The translations under genes were made by a program, and so were the position numbers. The notes beneath the pieces were generated by a model that made no database searches, had not been told where the DNA came from, and saw nothing but the letters and a program-made list of their open reading frames with translations. This document shows, piece by piece, positions 10,439-18,282 of a DNA stretch of 64,000 bases. Origin of the DNA: Yimella sp. cx-51 (lineage in GTDB: Bacteria; Actinomycetota; Actinomycetes; Actinomycetales; Dermatophilaceae); assembly GCF_017654605.1 (NCBI RefSeq), contig NZ_CP072113.1:2232001-2296000 (forward strand), read 5' to 3'. Position 1 is the stretch's first letter; the number at the start of each line of letters is the position of its first letter.

Positions 10439-11280
10439 GCACGCATCCGCACCGCGCGGCCGGCACCGAACTGGTGCGTGCCCTCAATGTCACCAAGCGC
10501 TTCGGCGACAACGAAGTACTCAAGGGCATTGACCTTAACGTCTCCCAAGGCGAGGTCGTCTGCCTGCTCGGACCCTCCGGCTCGGGCAAGACCACCTTCC
10601 TGCGCTGCATCAACCAGTTGGAGACCATCCAGGGCGGACGCATCTGGGTGGACGGCGATCTGATGGGCTACGAGGATCGCGGTGGCACGCTGCACCGCCT
10701 GCACGACAAGAAGATCGCCGGTCAGCGCCGCGAGATCGGCATGGTCTTCCAGCGGTTCAACCTCTTCCCGCACATGACCGCCCTGGAGAACGTCGCCGAG
10801 GCACCGGTGCACGTCAAGGGTGTGGGCAAGAAGCAAGCACGCGACCAAGCGCTCGCGCTGTTGGAACGGGTCGGTCTCGGCGACCGCTGCAACCACTACC
10901 CGGCGCAGTTGTCCGGCGGCCAGCAGCAACGAGTGGCCATCGCGCGAGCACTGGCGATGGAGCCCAAACTCATGCTCTTCGACGAGCCCACGTCGGCGCT
11001 CGACCCCGAACTCGTTGGTGAGGTGCTCGAGGTCATGCGTGAGCTCGCTGAAGGTGGCATGACGATGATCGTGGTCACCCACGAGATCGCCTTCGCCCGC
11101 GATGTCGCCGACCGCGTGGTCTTCATGGATGGCGGCGTCGTGGTGGAGCAGGGCCCCCCGCGCGAGGTCATCGCGCGTCCCCAGCACGAACGCACTCGCA
11201 CCTTCTTGCGGCGCATCCTCGCCGAACAGCCTGAGGACGCCACTCCATCGCCGGACGCGCCCAACCTCACCAAGAGTTGA
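10435..11280 (+). CDS. Amino-acid ABC transporter ATP-binding protein (GlnQ/HisP family)
   Basis: 281 aa from the GTG at 10435, overlapping the permease stop (GTGA). It has Walker [11 protein letters not shown]-loop [13 protein letters not shown], signature [15 protein letters not shown], Walker [13 protein letters not shown] and H-loop VVTHE. The insert [19 protein letters not shown] between Walker A and the Q-loop is slightly longer than in GlnQ. It drives uptake together with the two preceding gene products. Its TGA overlaps the TTG start of the Ni-SOD protease gene. Confidence 0.95.
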   Translation: MSTHPHRAAGTELVRALNVTKRFGDNEVLKGIDLNVSQGEVVCLLGPSGSGKTTFLRCINQLETIQGGRIWVDGDLMGYEDRGGTLHRLHDKKIAGQRREIGMVFQRFNLFPHMTALENVAEAPVHVKGVGKKQARDQALALLERVGLGDRCNHYPAQLSGGQQQRVAIARALAMEPKLMLFDEPTSALDPELVGEVLEVMRELAEGGMTMIVVTHEIAFARDVADRVVFMDGGVVVEQGPPREVIARPQHERTRTFLRRILAEQPEDATPSPDAPNLTKS

Positions 11281-11624
11281 GCAGGCTGCGTCACAACTAT
11301 CGGATCGGCCTCGCCACAGTGCGGGGCCGATCGATGTTTCCGACCTACCGGGACGGCGACCGATTGCTCGTGCTCTACGGCGCGCGACCTCGGGCAGGTC
11401 GTCCGCATCTGGTGCAGCCACCGCCATCCGCCACCGGTGCGCGACCGCTGTCGATCAAACGGGTGGAGCACCGCACCGATGACGGCTGGTGGGTGCTGAG
11501 CGACAACCCGGACGAAGGCACCGACTCGCGCATCTTCGGCCCCATCCCCTACCGCGACATGGTCGCAAAGATTCTGGTACGTATACCCCGACCCATCGGC
11601 CGACGGCGGCTGCGCAGAGAGTAA
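11277..11624 (+). CDS. sodX: Nickel-type superoxide dismutase maturation protease (S26 family)
   Basis: 115 aa from the TTG at 11277, which overlaps the ATPase stop. It is a minimal signal-peptidase-like fold: [18 protein letters not shown] carries the catalytic Ser-Met, SIKRV carries the general-base Lys, and [17 protein letters not shown] is the S26 box. No membrane anchor is visible, as is usual for SodX. Known role of the family: removal of the NiSOD leader so that the N-terminal His can bind nickel. The substrate gene follows 58 bp downstream. Coupling to an amino-acid importer is incidental or strain-specific. Confidence 0.9.
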   Translation: MSRLRHNYRIGLATVRGRSMFPTYRDGDRLLVLYGARPRAGRPHLVQPPPSATGARPLSIKRVEHRTDDGWWVLSDNPDEGTDSRIFGPIPYRDMVAKILVRIPRPIGRRRLRRE

Positions 11625-11682
11625 GTTCGAGGACGACGGGCACGAGCATGCGCTCGCCCGAGACTCCACGGAAAGGACTGTC

Positions 11683-12090
11683 ATGAACTTCCTGCGCCGC
11701 TTCATCGCCCCGGCCGTCGAGGTCAGCGCCCACTGCGACCTGCCCTGCGGTGTGTACGACCCCGCCCAGGCTCGCATCGAGGCCGAGTCGATCAAGGCCA
11801 TCGACAAGAAGGTCGCCGACAGCGACGACCCCGACTTCCGCATCCGCGCGATGATCATCAAGGAACAGCGCTCGCACCTGGTCAAGGAGCACCTGTGGGT
11901 GCTGTGGACCGACTACTTCAAGCCGCCGCACTTCGAGAAGTACCCCAACCTGCACACGCTGATCAACGAGGCCACCAAGCTGGCCGGAGCGGCGGGCACG
12001 AAGGGCTCCTTCGACGAGTCGGTCGCCGACGACCTGCTGGGCAAGATCGCCGAGATCGACAAGATCTTCAAGGAGACCAAGCAGGCCTGA
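11683..12090 (+). CDS. sodN: Superoxide dismutase [Ni]
   Basis: 135 aa. A 16-residue leader (MNFLRRFIAPAVEVSA) precedes the nickel hook HCDLPCGVYDP, in which His1, Cys2 and Cys6 of the mature protein bind Ni. The remainder is the four-helix bundle expected (KEHLWVLWTDYFKPPHFEKYP). It converts superoxide to O2 and H2O2 in the cytoplasm after cleavage by SodX, encoded just upstream. Strong SD: GGAAAGGACTGTC before the ATG. A hairpin terminator follows 24 nt after the stop. Confidence 0.97.
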   Translation: MNFLRRFIAPAVEVSAHCDLPCGVYDPAQARIEAESIKAIDKKVADSDDPDFRIRAMIIKEQRSHLVKEHLWVLWTDYFKPPHFEKYPNLHTLINEATKLAGAAGTKGSFDESVADDLLGKIAEIDKIFKETKQA

Positions 12091-12113
12091 CCTGCCCCGC
12101 CTCCTTCACGGAC

Positions 12114-12140
12114 GAGCCGCCACCGCTTTGGTGGCGGCTC
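12114..12140 (+). terminator. Terminator after sodN
   Basis: GAGCCGCCACC / GGTGGCGGCTC, an 11-bp perfect stem with a GCTTT loop, followed by GTTCG. It closes the importer-sodX-sodN block. Confidence 0.85.
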
Positions 12141-12284
12141 GTTCGCTGTGTCATGGCCGCCGAACTATACGAAGAATTGGTGTGACCATTACCCGCTGCT
12201 GGTCTGGGAGTCGGTAGGTTCAGCGGTTGCTCCGGAATGACTCCGCGGCAACCCATTTTCCGCGCTACCCCTCGGGGGGCCGTT

Positions 12285-12593
12285 GTGAGTGAGATCGACC
12301 CACACAAAGCCCCGCCGGCGAACAAGGGCCTCCTGGTCCTGGCCGGCGTCCTGCTCATCATCCCTTGCCTGGCGCTGATGCCGGTGAGCTTCTACTCCGA
12401 CCTTAAGAACCCACGGGGTAACGACATCGGTGGCGGGCCGATGTTCGTCTGGTACCAGATGATCTGGGCCTTCCTCACCGCGTCGTTCACCTCAGCGGCC
12501 TTCATCGTCGTGAAGAAGGCACGGCCACACGTGCCGATGCGACACGTGGGCCGTCACGCCGCACGCGACGAGTCCGCGGAGCGTGACGTATGA
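12285..12593 (+). CDS. DUF3311 small membrane protein (symporter companion)
   Basis: 102 aa from the GTG at 12285, with CGGGGGG about 7 nt upstream. It has two hydrophobic segments (GLLVLAGVLLIIPCLALMPVSFY and a helix after MFVWYQMIWAF). The P-x-x-Y...FxWYQ pattern is typical of DUF3311, a family usually encoded directly upstream of monocarboxylate-type sodium:solute symporters and thought to be a small accessory subunit. Its TGA overlaps the ATG of the symporter remnant by 4 nt. If the symporter is dead, this protein is probably without a partner. Confidence 0.85.
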   Translation: MSEIDPHKAPPANKGLLVLAGVLLIIPCLALMPVSFYSDLKNPRGNDIGGGPMFVWYQMIWAFLTASFTSAAFIVVKKARPHVPMRHVGRHAARDESAERDV

Positions 12594-13427
12594 GTACCGC
12601 ACTGCACACGCTGCTGACGGCGCCCGACCTTTCCCGTCCGAACACTGGGGTCAACTGGACCGCGCTCACCATTTTGATCGTCATCTTCCTCGCGGTCACG
12701 GTCATGGGCTTCCTGGCCACGCACTGGCGCAAGGCCGACTCGATGGAGTCACTGGATGAATGGGGTCTGGGTGGACGCAGCTTCGGCACCTGGATCACCT
12801 GGTTCCTGCTCGGCGGTGACCTCTACACCGCCTACACCTTCATCGCCGTGCCCGCCGCGATGTTCTCCCTCGGCGCGATCAACGGCTTCTTCGCCGTGCC
12901 GTACACGATCGTGGCCTACCCGATCATCTTCTTCTTCATGTTCTACCTGCCCTCCAAGGTCGGCGGCTGGGGCAGCGTCTTCGATGCCGCGCAGGACAAG
13001 ATGGCCAAGCCCAACCCCGCAACCGGTAAGCCGGGTGCATTCGTGGTCGGTGAAAACCAGCAGTGGGTTGCACCGCTGGGCGGTGCTGGCGGGCTGGGCA
13101 GTGGGCATGATCTACGGCACCTGGACGGCATACGGCATCTCCAGCCCGGCCACCAAGAACTTCGGTGGATCGGTCGACAAGATTCCGGTGATCAAGGAGC
13201 TGGGGTACATCGCATTCACGGCCTTCGTGCTGAACGTGCTCGTCGCAGTCGTCCTGACCTTCGTGATGCGGGCCGCCAAGGTGCCGTACGGCAAGGACGA
13301 GACGGTGACGATCGACTACTTCGCCGACGAGGACGACCCGCGCGTGCAGGCGTACGACCCTGACCCGTTCGAGGATCACAGCCACGACGGGGTGCGTCCG
13401 AGCGGACGGCACGCAGCGACGGACTGA
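12590..13427 (+). pseudogene. Sodium:solute symporter (SSS family), internally deleted and frameshifted
   Basis: The remnant spans 838 bp where the family normally needs about 1.6 kb. Residues 1-~118 are a normal SSS N-terminus (WGLGGRSFGTWITWFLLGGD, VAYPIIFFFMFYLP). The frame then jumps directly into a segment that in intact relatives lies about 90 residues later (YLPSKVGGWGSVFDAAQ...ENQQW). From about 13065 the C-terminal part (HRWAVLAGWAVGMIYGTW..., ending GRHAATD) is in the +1 frame and the ~180 residues that should precede it are missing. The N-terminal frame runs on as junk to 13363. I infer two deletions, the second frameshifting; the transporter cannot be functional. Confidence 0.88.
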
Positions 13428-13444
13428 GGAACACCGGCCTCATG

Positions 13445-13494
13445 CAGAAGTCCGCAGGAGCGGCGGGGAGACCCGTCGATCCTGCGGACTTCTG
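13445..13494. terminator. Strong bidirectional hairpin between symporter remnant and bL37
   Basis: A perfect 15-bp stem, CAGAAGTCCGCAGGA / TCCTGCGGACTTCTG, around a 20-nt loop. It lies between convergent genes, 17 bp after the symporter remnant and 16 bp after the bL37 stop, so it can serve both strands. Confidence 0.85.
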
Positions 13495-13509
13495 TGCGAT
13501 GCGCTCTGC

Positions 13510-13584
13510 TCAGGCGTTGGGACGCTTGCCGTGGTTGGCACCCTTGCCCTTGCGCGAGCGACGCTTACGGGCGCGCTTGCTCAT
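13510..13584 (-). CDS. 50S ribosomal protein bL37
   Basis: Only 24 codons: MSKRARKRRSRKGKGANHGK followed by RPNA. The sequence is almost entirely Lys/Arg/Gly and ends in the conserved N-H-G-K-R-P-N signature of actinobacterial bL37, a small subunit found near the peptidyl-transferase region in mycobacterial ribosome structures. A strong SD (CCAGGAGCAGTC) precedes the ATG at 13584, and the hairpin at 13445-13494 ends the transcript. The gene is well below the length limit of most gene finders. Confidence 0.92.
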   Translation of the reverse strand: MSKRARKRRSRKGKGANHGKRPNA

Positions 13585-13880
13585 GACTGCTCCTGGTTCG
13601 ATCGATCAGCCGGACGGGTCCGGCAAACTCACGCATCGTCCCACACGTACGCCCCTCACACCGAATCTATGGTCGACTGTTGTGCCAGAAGGGAGTATGG
13701 GCCTCCTGTGAGCCGTGCCATAATCATCTGTCGGCTCCATCAGGACCGCCCTCGCACCACGGACCGTCAGGTGGACCATGAACCCAGAGATCGACCTCCT
13801 GCTCGGGATGCTCACCGGTACGTCTCCCAAGGCTCCCTCGCCCATCGTCGGCTGGAAGCCGCCGACCGGCTGATCTTCCG
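13585..13880. other. Divergent intergenic region, bL37 / HD-domain operon
   Basis: 296 bp without a certain gene. It holds the bL37 5' region with an inverted repeat (GCCGGAC-GG-GTCCGGC, 13609-13624). A possible 31-codon frame (MNPEIDLLLGMLTG..., 13778-13873) has AGGTGG 5 nt before its ATG. A second frame ends in ...LEAADRLIFR with its TGA overlapping the GTG of the next gene. Either could be a leader peptide. CATAAT at 13718-13723 could be a -10 element, but no convincing -35 was seen. Confidence 0.4.
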
Positions 13881-15194
13881 GTGACGCCGGAAACACAAGC
13901 CCCCGCTGCGGAGACCGAGCTGGTCGCCAATTCGCAGCGTGACGCGCTCCGCAGCGCGACACCGATCAACCTTGTCCTCACCGTCGCGCTCGTCGCGGCC
14001 CTGACCGTCGACCTCTGGCAGGGCTTCGACATCGGCGATCCCGCAACGGTCGTCCTTCTCGCGACAGCCGCATGGATGTCGGAGAGCTTCGCCGCCCTCG
14101 TCCAACGGTTCTCCTCCGTTTCTCTGGTGTCGACTCTGGTTGGCGTCGCCACCGTGCTGTGCGGACCCCTCGGCGCGAGCATCGTGGGCCTGAGTTGCGG
14201 TCTCTGCCTAGGGCGCTGGCCCCTCCCGGTCCGATTCTTCAACGCCTTCATGAGCGGCGTGATGGGCGCAGTCGGCGGGCTGACCTTCAATCACTTCGTG
14301 GGTGACGGCGCAGGGCGCCTGGTATGGGTACGGGACAACATCGGCAGCCTGATCCTCCCGATCGCCGTCACGACACTGGTGATGCTGTTGGTCAACGCCC
14401 TGCTGGTCGGACTGGTCATCCGCGTGACAGCCGGAGTGCCGTTCAGCAGGTCACTGCGAGATTTCGGCGAGCACGGAGTCGGATTGTTCCTGGCCGGCGG
14501 CCTGATCTCTTATCTCGTGGTCGTGCTGTGGATCGGAGCAAAGGTCGGACCGCTGACCATCCTGGTCATGGCCCCACCCCTACTCCTGGTGCAGTGGGCC
14601 TCGGCAGCCACCGTCGCCGAGGCCTCCAGCGCCGATCACGCCGTGGACGCACTCGTGGCCTCCCTGGAACTCAACCGTCCTGGCACACGAGCGCACGGAG
14701 ATCTGGTCGCCGCCATCGCCGAAGGAATCGCAAACCTGAGCGGATTGTCCGATGACGAAGTGCACCAGGTGCGACGGGCCGCACGACTGCACCACCTCGG
14801 AACCATCGCCACATCCGACCCCGGACGTGCCGAGCTCGATGTCGCGGTGGCCCGTCGAGGCGCGCAACTCATGGAAGGTGTGGAGTTCCTTGCCTCCGTG
14901 CGGCGCATCGTTGCGACGCAGTCGGACGCCGCGATCGACACCGCCCCGCCCGCGCAGGTGTTGGCGGCCGCGGAGCTCCTGGCCGATTCTTTGGAGAAGG
15001 ATCGACCACAGGTGAACGCTGCGACCCATGCCTGGGTCGAGCAACACATTTCCCTGATCGCAGACCATCCCGACCTCGCGCCGACGCTACGCACGGCCAT
15101 GCAAGCGCTGCCAAGCACGCCGCTGCCCGATCAACTGCTCGTGCGGCATTTCTCCGACGTGGGCCCGCGGCCCCCCGGTAGAGGTGCGACATGA
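13881..15194 (+). CDS. Membrane protein with degenerate HD-type output domain
   Basis: 437 aa from the GTG at 13881. Residues ~25-255 are hydrophobic with about eight membrane segments (NLVLTVALVAALTVDLW, LISYLVVVLWIGAKVGPLTI). This is a MASE-like or 5TM/8TM sensor region. Residues ~270-425 have the helical layout of an HD domain (EVHQVRRAARLHHLGTIA), but the metal motif H-D is replaced by H-H and the GYP-like block is missing. It is probably a signalling protein without phosphodiesterase activity, or a regulator of the paralogue next door. The stop overlaps the following start (ATGA). Confidence 0.72.
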   Translation: MTPETQAPAAETELVANSQRDALRSATPINLVLTVALVAALTVDLWQGFDIGDPATVVLLATAAWMSESFAALVQRFSSVSLVSTLVGVATVLCGPLGASIVGLSCGLCLGRWPLPVRFFNAFMSGVMGAVGGLTFNHFVGDGAGRLVWVRDNIGSLILPIAVTTLVMLLVNALLVGLVIRVTAGVPFSRSLRDFGEHGVGLFLAGGLISYLVVVLWIGAKVGPLTILVMAPPLLLVQWASAATVAEASSADHAVDALVASLELNRPGTRAHGDLVAAIAEGIANLSGLSDDEVHQVRRAARLHHLGTIATSDPGRAELDVAVARRGAQLMEGVEFLASVRRIVATQSDAAIDTAPPAQVLAAAELLADSLEKDRPQVNAATHAWVEQHISLIADHPDLAPTLRTAMQALPSTPLPDQLLVRHFSDVGPRPPGRGAT

Positions 15195-16471
15195 GATCAC
15201 GTGGCCGAATGATCACACGAGGGGTGCTCAGCACCCTCGTGGTCATCCAGCTCATCGCGATGACAATGGTCGCGACGCACTGGTCCAGCGCACTGGACAG
15301 CGCCGGCTGGCGGCTGGGCGTGATGCTCCTCGCCCTTGCTCTCAGCGTTCCGTTACACCTTCGGCTCCCCAGCGGTCTTGACGCCTCGCCCGTCGCGCCG
15401 TCCATTGCGCTGGCCATGGCACTCACGGCGCTGCCGACTTCATCGAACGCCTGGCTCAACACCGCCCTGGTCGTGATCGCGGTGACCGCTGGTACCTTGC
15501 TGGGCCACGTCGTGGGGCGACTCCTGCGGCAACCACCGGCAGATGTCGCCCAAGTGGCCACTCGGATCCTGAGCGTCGCCGCAGCCGCTGTCCTCTATCG
15601 CAACGTGCCCTTCGTGGACGGTCGATCCGCCGCCTCGATGGTGCCGGCATGGGAGAACTCGGGTTGGCGCATCGCGCTGGCGATGACTGCCTGCGGTGCT
15701 GCCGCGATCGTGCTCGACGTCATGTTGCTGGTGTTGCGCACGGCACCGCAGGGCCGGTTGCGCGAGACGATCACCCACCGCGGGGCGGAGGTCGGGCCGG
15801 TGTGGCTGGCCGTGCTGGGGGTGGCCGTCGGGATGGCTCTCGGGTTCGGCCCGCTCGATCTGTGGTCGGTGCCGATCATGGCTATGCCGCTGCTGCTGAT
15901 GCGCACCGCGCTGCGGCGGCAGGCTGCCGTCGTACAGGTGCGCCGCGACACGATCTCGGCACTCTCACGCCTCCCGGAGCGCACCGGCTTCATCACCGAG
16001 GGCCACAGCCTGAGGGTGCGGATGCTCGGCATGCGCATCGGCCAACAACTCATGCTCACGGATCGGGAGATGCGCGATCTGGAGAACGCCGCGCTCCTGC
16101 ATGACCTGGGACAGCTCGGGCTCATCGAGCCCATCCCCAACGGCGCGACCAGCGACGCGGCGCCCACCGATCAGCTCGCCATCGCCGCAGCCGGCGCCGA
16201 GGTGGTGCGCAACATCGCCAGTCTCGAACGCGTCGCCTCGATCATCGAGCACCAACCGACGCCTTATCGAAATGTTCGGGAGTTCGGTGAGGAGCTCTCG
16301 GTCGAATGCCGCATTCTCAAGGTCTGCAACGCCTACGACGATCTGACCCTCGGTCGGGGCGAGCTGCACACCGCAGCCATGGAGCGCATCTCGCTCGGCA
16401 TGGGATACGAGTACGACCCGGATGTCGTCGACCTGTTGAACAACCTCCCGCAGCTACCACCCGTCCGGTGA
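15191..16471 (+). CDS. Membrane-anchored HD-domain (HD-GYP-like) protein
   Basis: 426 aa. About eight membrane segments occupy residues ~10-235 (VLSTLVVIQLIAMTMVATHW, VWLAVLGVAVGMALGFGP). The C-terminal output domain holds an intact HD motif (LENAALLHDLGQLGLIEPIP), a weak GYP-like block (IIEHQPTPYRNVREFGEELS) and the late Asp motif KVCNAYDDLTLGR. HD-GYP proteins degrade cyclic di-GMP, but missing GYP residues leave substrate and activity open. It is translationally coupled to a paralogue with a broken HD motif; the pair may form a complex. Confidence 0.78.
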   Translation: MRSRGRMITRGVLSTLVVIQLIAMTMVATHWSSALDSAGWRLGVMLLALALSVPLHLRLPSGLDASPVAPSIALAMALTALPTSSNAWLNTALVVIAVTAGTLLGHVVGRLLRQPPADVAQVATRILSVAAAAVLYRNVPFVDGRSAASMVPAWENSGWRIALAMTACGAAAIVLDVMLLVLRTAPQGRLRETITHRGAEVGPVWLAVLGVAVGMALGFGPLDLWSVPIMAMPLLLMRTALRRQAAVVQVRRDTISALSRLPERTGFITEGHSLRVRMLGMRIGQQLMLTDREMRDLENAALLHDLGQLGLIEPIPNGATSDAAPTDQLAIAAAGAEVVRNIASLERVASIIEHQPTPYRNVREFGEELSVECRILKVCNAYDDLTLGRGELHTAAMERISLGMGYEYDPDVVDLLNNLPQLPPVR

Positions 16472-16482
16472 ACATCACCGGA
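16464..16482. terminator. Hairpin between convergent HD gene and rsrA
   Basis: TCCGGTGA-ACA-TCACCGGA is an 8-bp stem with a 3-nt loop that starts in the last codons of the HD gene, 12 bp from the rsrA stop. There is no T-tract, so it may only be a weak or bidirectional terminator. Confidence 0.5.
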
Positions 16483-16493
16483 ACCGGTCGGAC

Positions 16494-16766
16494 TCAGTCG
16501 AGTCGGTGAATCTCCACGGTCGTCACCTGCACGGTGATGCTCTGCATGATGCGGCTGCGCAAGGCGGTTGGCGCTTCCTCACATGCGCATGACCGCCGGA
16601 CGAGGGCCTTCATGATCGCGTCGCGCTGGTACTCGTCCAGGCACGGCGGGCAGTCGGACAGATGCTGTTTGAGCACCTGGCAGTCCTGCTCGGTCAGCTC
16701 TCCGTCGAGGTACTCCGCGAGATGTTCCAGGTAGCTGTCGCAACCCTGGGCGTCGTCGAAGATCAT
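16494..16766 (-). CDS. rsrA: Mycothiol-system anti-sigma-R factor
   Basis: 90 aa. It is a zinc-associated anti-sigma domain: Cys9, a C-x5-H pair, and the H-x3-C-x2-C core at His37, Cys41 and Cys44 (HLSDCPPC). A further Cys pair sits near residues 60-62 (SCAC). RsrA holds SigR in the cytoplasm and releases it when thiol oxidation forms disulfides and expels zinc. The spacing matches the Streptomyces protein almost exactly. The ATG overlaps the sigR TGA, so the two are produced in step. Confidence 0.95.
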   Translation of the reverse strand: MIFDDAQGCDSYLEHLAEYLDGELTEQDCQVLKQHLSDCPPCLDEYQRDAIMKALVRRSCACEEAPTALRSRIMQSITVQVTTVEIHRLD

Positions 16767-17440
16767 GCGTTCTCACCCTTGATGAATCCGCGCTCGCGCG
16801 CGTAGTCGGTGAGCTGCTCACGCAACATCCGACGACCGCGGTGCAGTCGTGACATCACGGTGCCGATCGGGGTGTCCATGATCTCGGCGATCTCCTTGTA
16901 GGAGAAGCCTTCGACGTCGGCGAAGTAGACCGCGAGGCGGAAGTCCTCCGGGATCTCCTGCAGAGCCCGCTTCACGTCGGAATCAGGCAAGTGATCGAGC
17001 GCTTCGGCCTCGGCAGACTTCAGGCCGGAGGAGGTGTGCGCCTCCGCGCGGGCGAGCTGGTAGTCCTCGATCTCGGCGGCGTCGGACTGCTGCGGCTGCC
17101 GCTGCTTCTTGCGGTAGTCGTTGATGTAGGTGTTGGTGAGGATGCGGTAGAGCCAGGCCTTGAGGTTGGTGCCGGGCTTGTACTGGTGGAAGGCGGCGTA
17201 CGCCTTGGCGAAGGTCTCCTGGACGAGGTCTTCGGCGTCGGCCGGGTTGCGGGTGGTGCGCAGGGCCGCGCTGTAGAGCTGGTCGAGGTAGGGCATCGCG
17301 TCGCGCTCGAAGCGGGCGAGGCGTTCGGCTTGACTCTCGGCAGACACGTCGACCTGACCGCCGGACACGGCGGTGGTCTCGTGGCTGCGGTCGTCGGCGT
17401 CGGTCTCGACCGTGCTGGTGGCAGAACGTTCCTGAGTCAT
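16763..17440 (-). CDS. sigR: ECF sigma factor SigR (SigH-type, thiol-oxidative stress)
   Basis: 225 aa from the ATG at 17440, with GGAG 4 nt upstream; this equals the usual short SigR form. Region 2 is [24 protein letters not shown] followed by [20 protein letters not shown]. Region 4 is [20 protein letters not shown] followed by [20 protein letters not shown]. It directs transcription of thiol-redox genes when freed from RsrA. The frame is open upstream to a GTG at 17596, giving a 277-aa long form. A perfect SigR promoter lies just before that GTG, so the gene should be autoregulated. Neighbouring genes upstream (hydrolase, HMCES type) run in the same direction. Confidence 0.95.
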   Translation of the reverse strand: MTQERSATSTVETDADDRSHETTAVSGGQVDVSAESQAERLARFERDAMPYLDQLYSAALRTTRNPADAEDLVQETFAKAYAAFHQYKPGTNLKAWLYRILTNTYINDYRKKQRQPQQSDAAEIEDYQLARAEAHTSSGLKSAEAEALDHLPDSDVKRALQEIPEDFRLAVYFADVEGFSYKEIAEIMDTPIGTVMSRLHRGRRMLREQLTDYARERGFIKGENA

Positions 17441-17596
17441 TGCGCTCCAGCCTATCGCCGACGTCCGACGATCGGTTTCCTTCGGCTTGGTCGGCAGGCC
17501 CACGCCGCCGAGCGCCGTGTCCTTCGGCGCACTGGGTGCAAAGATCACGTCCGACTTCTCCTCGTTCAGTGCAGGTGGTGGGGAGGTCCCGCACAC
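17441..17596 (-). other. N-terminal extension frame of long SigR isoform (SigR')
   Basis: 52 extra in-frame codons from the GTG at 17596 ([20 protein letters not shown]...), low in predicted structure. In Streptomyces coelicolor an upstream start driven by the SigR-dependent promoter makes an unstable ~55-residue-longer SigR' that amplifies and then shuts off the response. Position, length and promoter fit that arrangement here. There is no SD before the GTG; with the predicted transcript start only a few bases upstream, initiation would be near-leaderless. Confidence 0.65.
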
Positions 17597-17605
17597 GCCC
17601 CGATC

Positions 17606-17631
17606 AACAGCACCGGTCAGGAGTTCATTCC
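17606..17631 (-). promoter_or_regulatory. SigR-type autoregulatory promoter (GGAAT-N18-GTT)
   Basis: On the minus strand GGAAT (17631-17627) and GTT (17608-17606) are separated by exactly 18 nt, the published SigR/SigH consensus. The -35 box overlaps the stop codon of the upstream hydrolase gene. Transcription should start about 17597-17601, at or a few bases before the GTG at 17596 that opens the long form of SigR. Confidence 0.85.
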
Positions 17632-18278
17632 GCGAACGTGACCGCCAACCATTCCCGAACGGCGATCAGGACGTCATCCGGATTCTTGCTGAAACCGTGG
17701 GCGCCCTTGCACTCGTGGATCGACAGGCCGGTGGGCAGATCGCCCGCGTCGGCGAACTCCTCGACGAAGTCCGCGGGTCTGCCGAACGGGTCGCTACCGC
17801 CCTGGACGACCGCAACGGGCAGGCCGGCCTCGAGCGCTCCCCGCAGTTCCGGTGCACGCGCCCGGTCGGTCTTCCCGGCCCCGCTCAGCGGGAAGGAGAG
17901 CGCAAGCACGGCGTCCGCACCCACCTGCGCGGCGGTGCGGCATGCCACCCGTGCACCCGCAGATCGGCCGCCGACCACCAGCGGACCAGGCAGCGCGCCG
18001 CTGACGCTGGTCAACGCGTCGATGATCGGCACCCACGCCGCGTCAAGCGTTTTCGGCGGGGTAGCCACCTTGCGCCCGGCAACGCGCCACGGCTGTTCGA
18101 CACGGACGTAGTTCCAGCCGTCCTGGGTGAGTTCGCGCAGTCGCACGAGGTCGGGGGCCTCGATGCCACCGCCTGCTCCGTGGCTCACAACGATGCTCCC
18201 GCGCGCGTCAGGCACGGTCTCGACGTGCGCCCGCGCGATGCCGACCGGCGTGTCGATCTCCTTGATCTGAAACGTCAT
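17625..18278 (-). CDS. Alpha/beta hydrolase family protein (KANL3/Tex30-like)
   Basis: 217 aa. It has an oxyanion-type SHGAGGG after the first strand, a nucleophile elbow [10 protein letters not shown], an acidic residue in [10 protein letters not shown] and a His in [12 protein letters not shown]. This layout matches the small KANL3/Tex30-like or dienelactone-hydrolase-like group of unknown substrate. It begins 4 bp after the HMCES-type gene and lies upstream of sigR on the same strand, so it is probably co-transcribed with both. The last codons contain the -35 of the SigR promoter. Confidence 0.85.
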   Translation of the reverse strand: MTFQIKEIDTPVGIARAHVETVPDARGSIVVSHGAGGGIEAPDLVRLRELTQDGWNYVRVEQPWRVAGRKVATPPKTLDAAWVPIIDALTSVSGALPGPLVVGGRSAGARVACRTAAQVGADAVLALSFPLSGAGKTDRARAPELRGALEAGLPVAVVQGGSDPFGRPADFVEEFADAGDLPTGLSIHECKGAHGFSKNPDDVLIAVREWLAVTFAE

Positions 18279-18282
18279 TCGG

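Noticed and set aside
12231-12262. Second SigR-like promoter (GGAAT) upstream of the DUF3311 gene
   Set aside because: GGAAT is present but neither 18- nor 19-nt spacing gives GTT.
13778-13873. 31-codon frame with a fair SD upstream of the HD operon
   Set aside because: No recognisable family and no way to show expression; kept only as a note in the intergenic entry.
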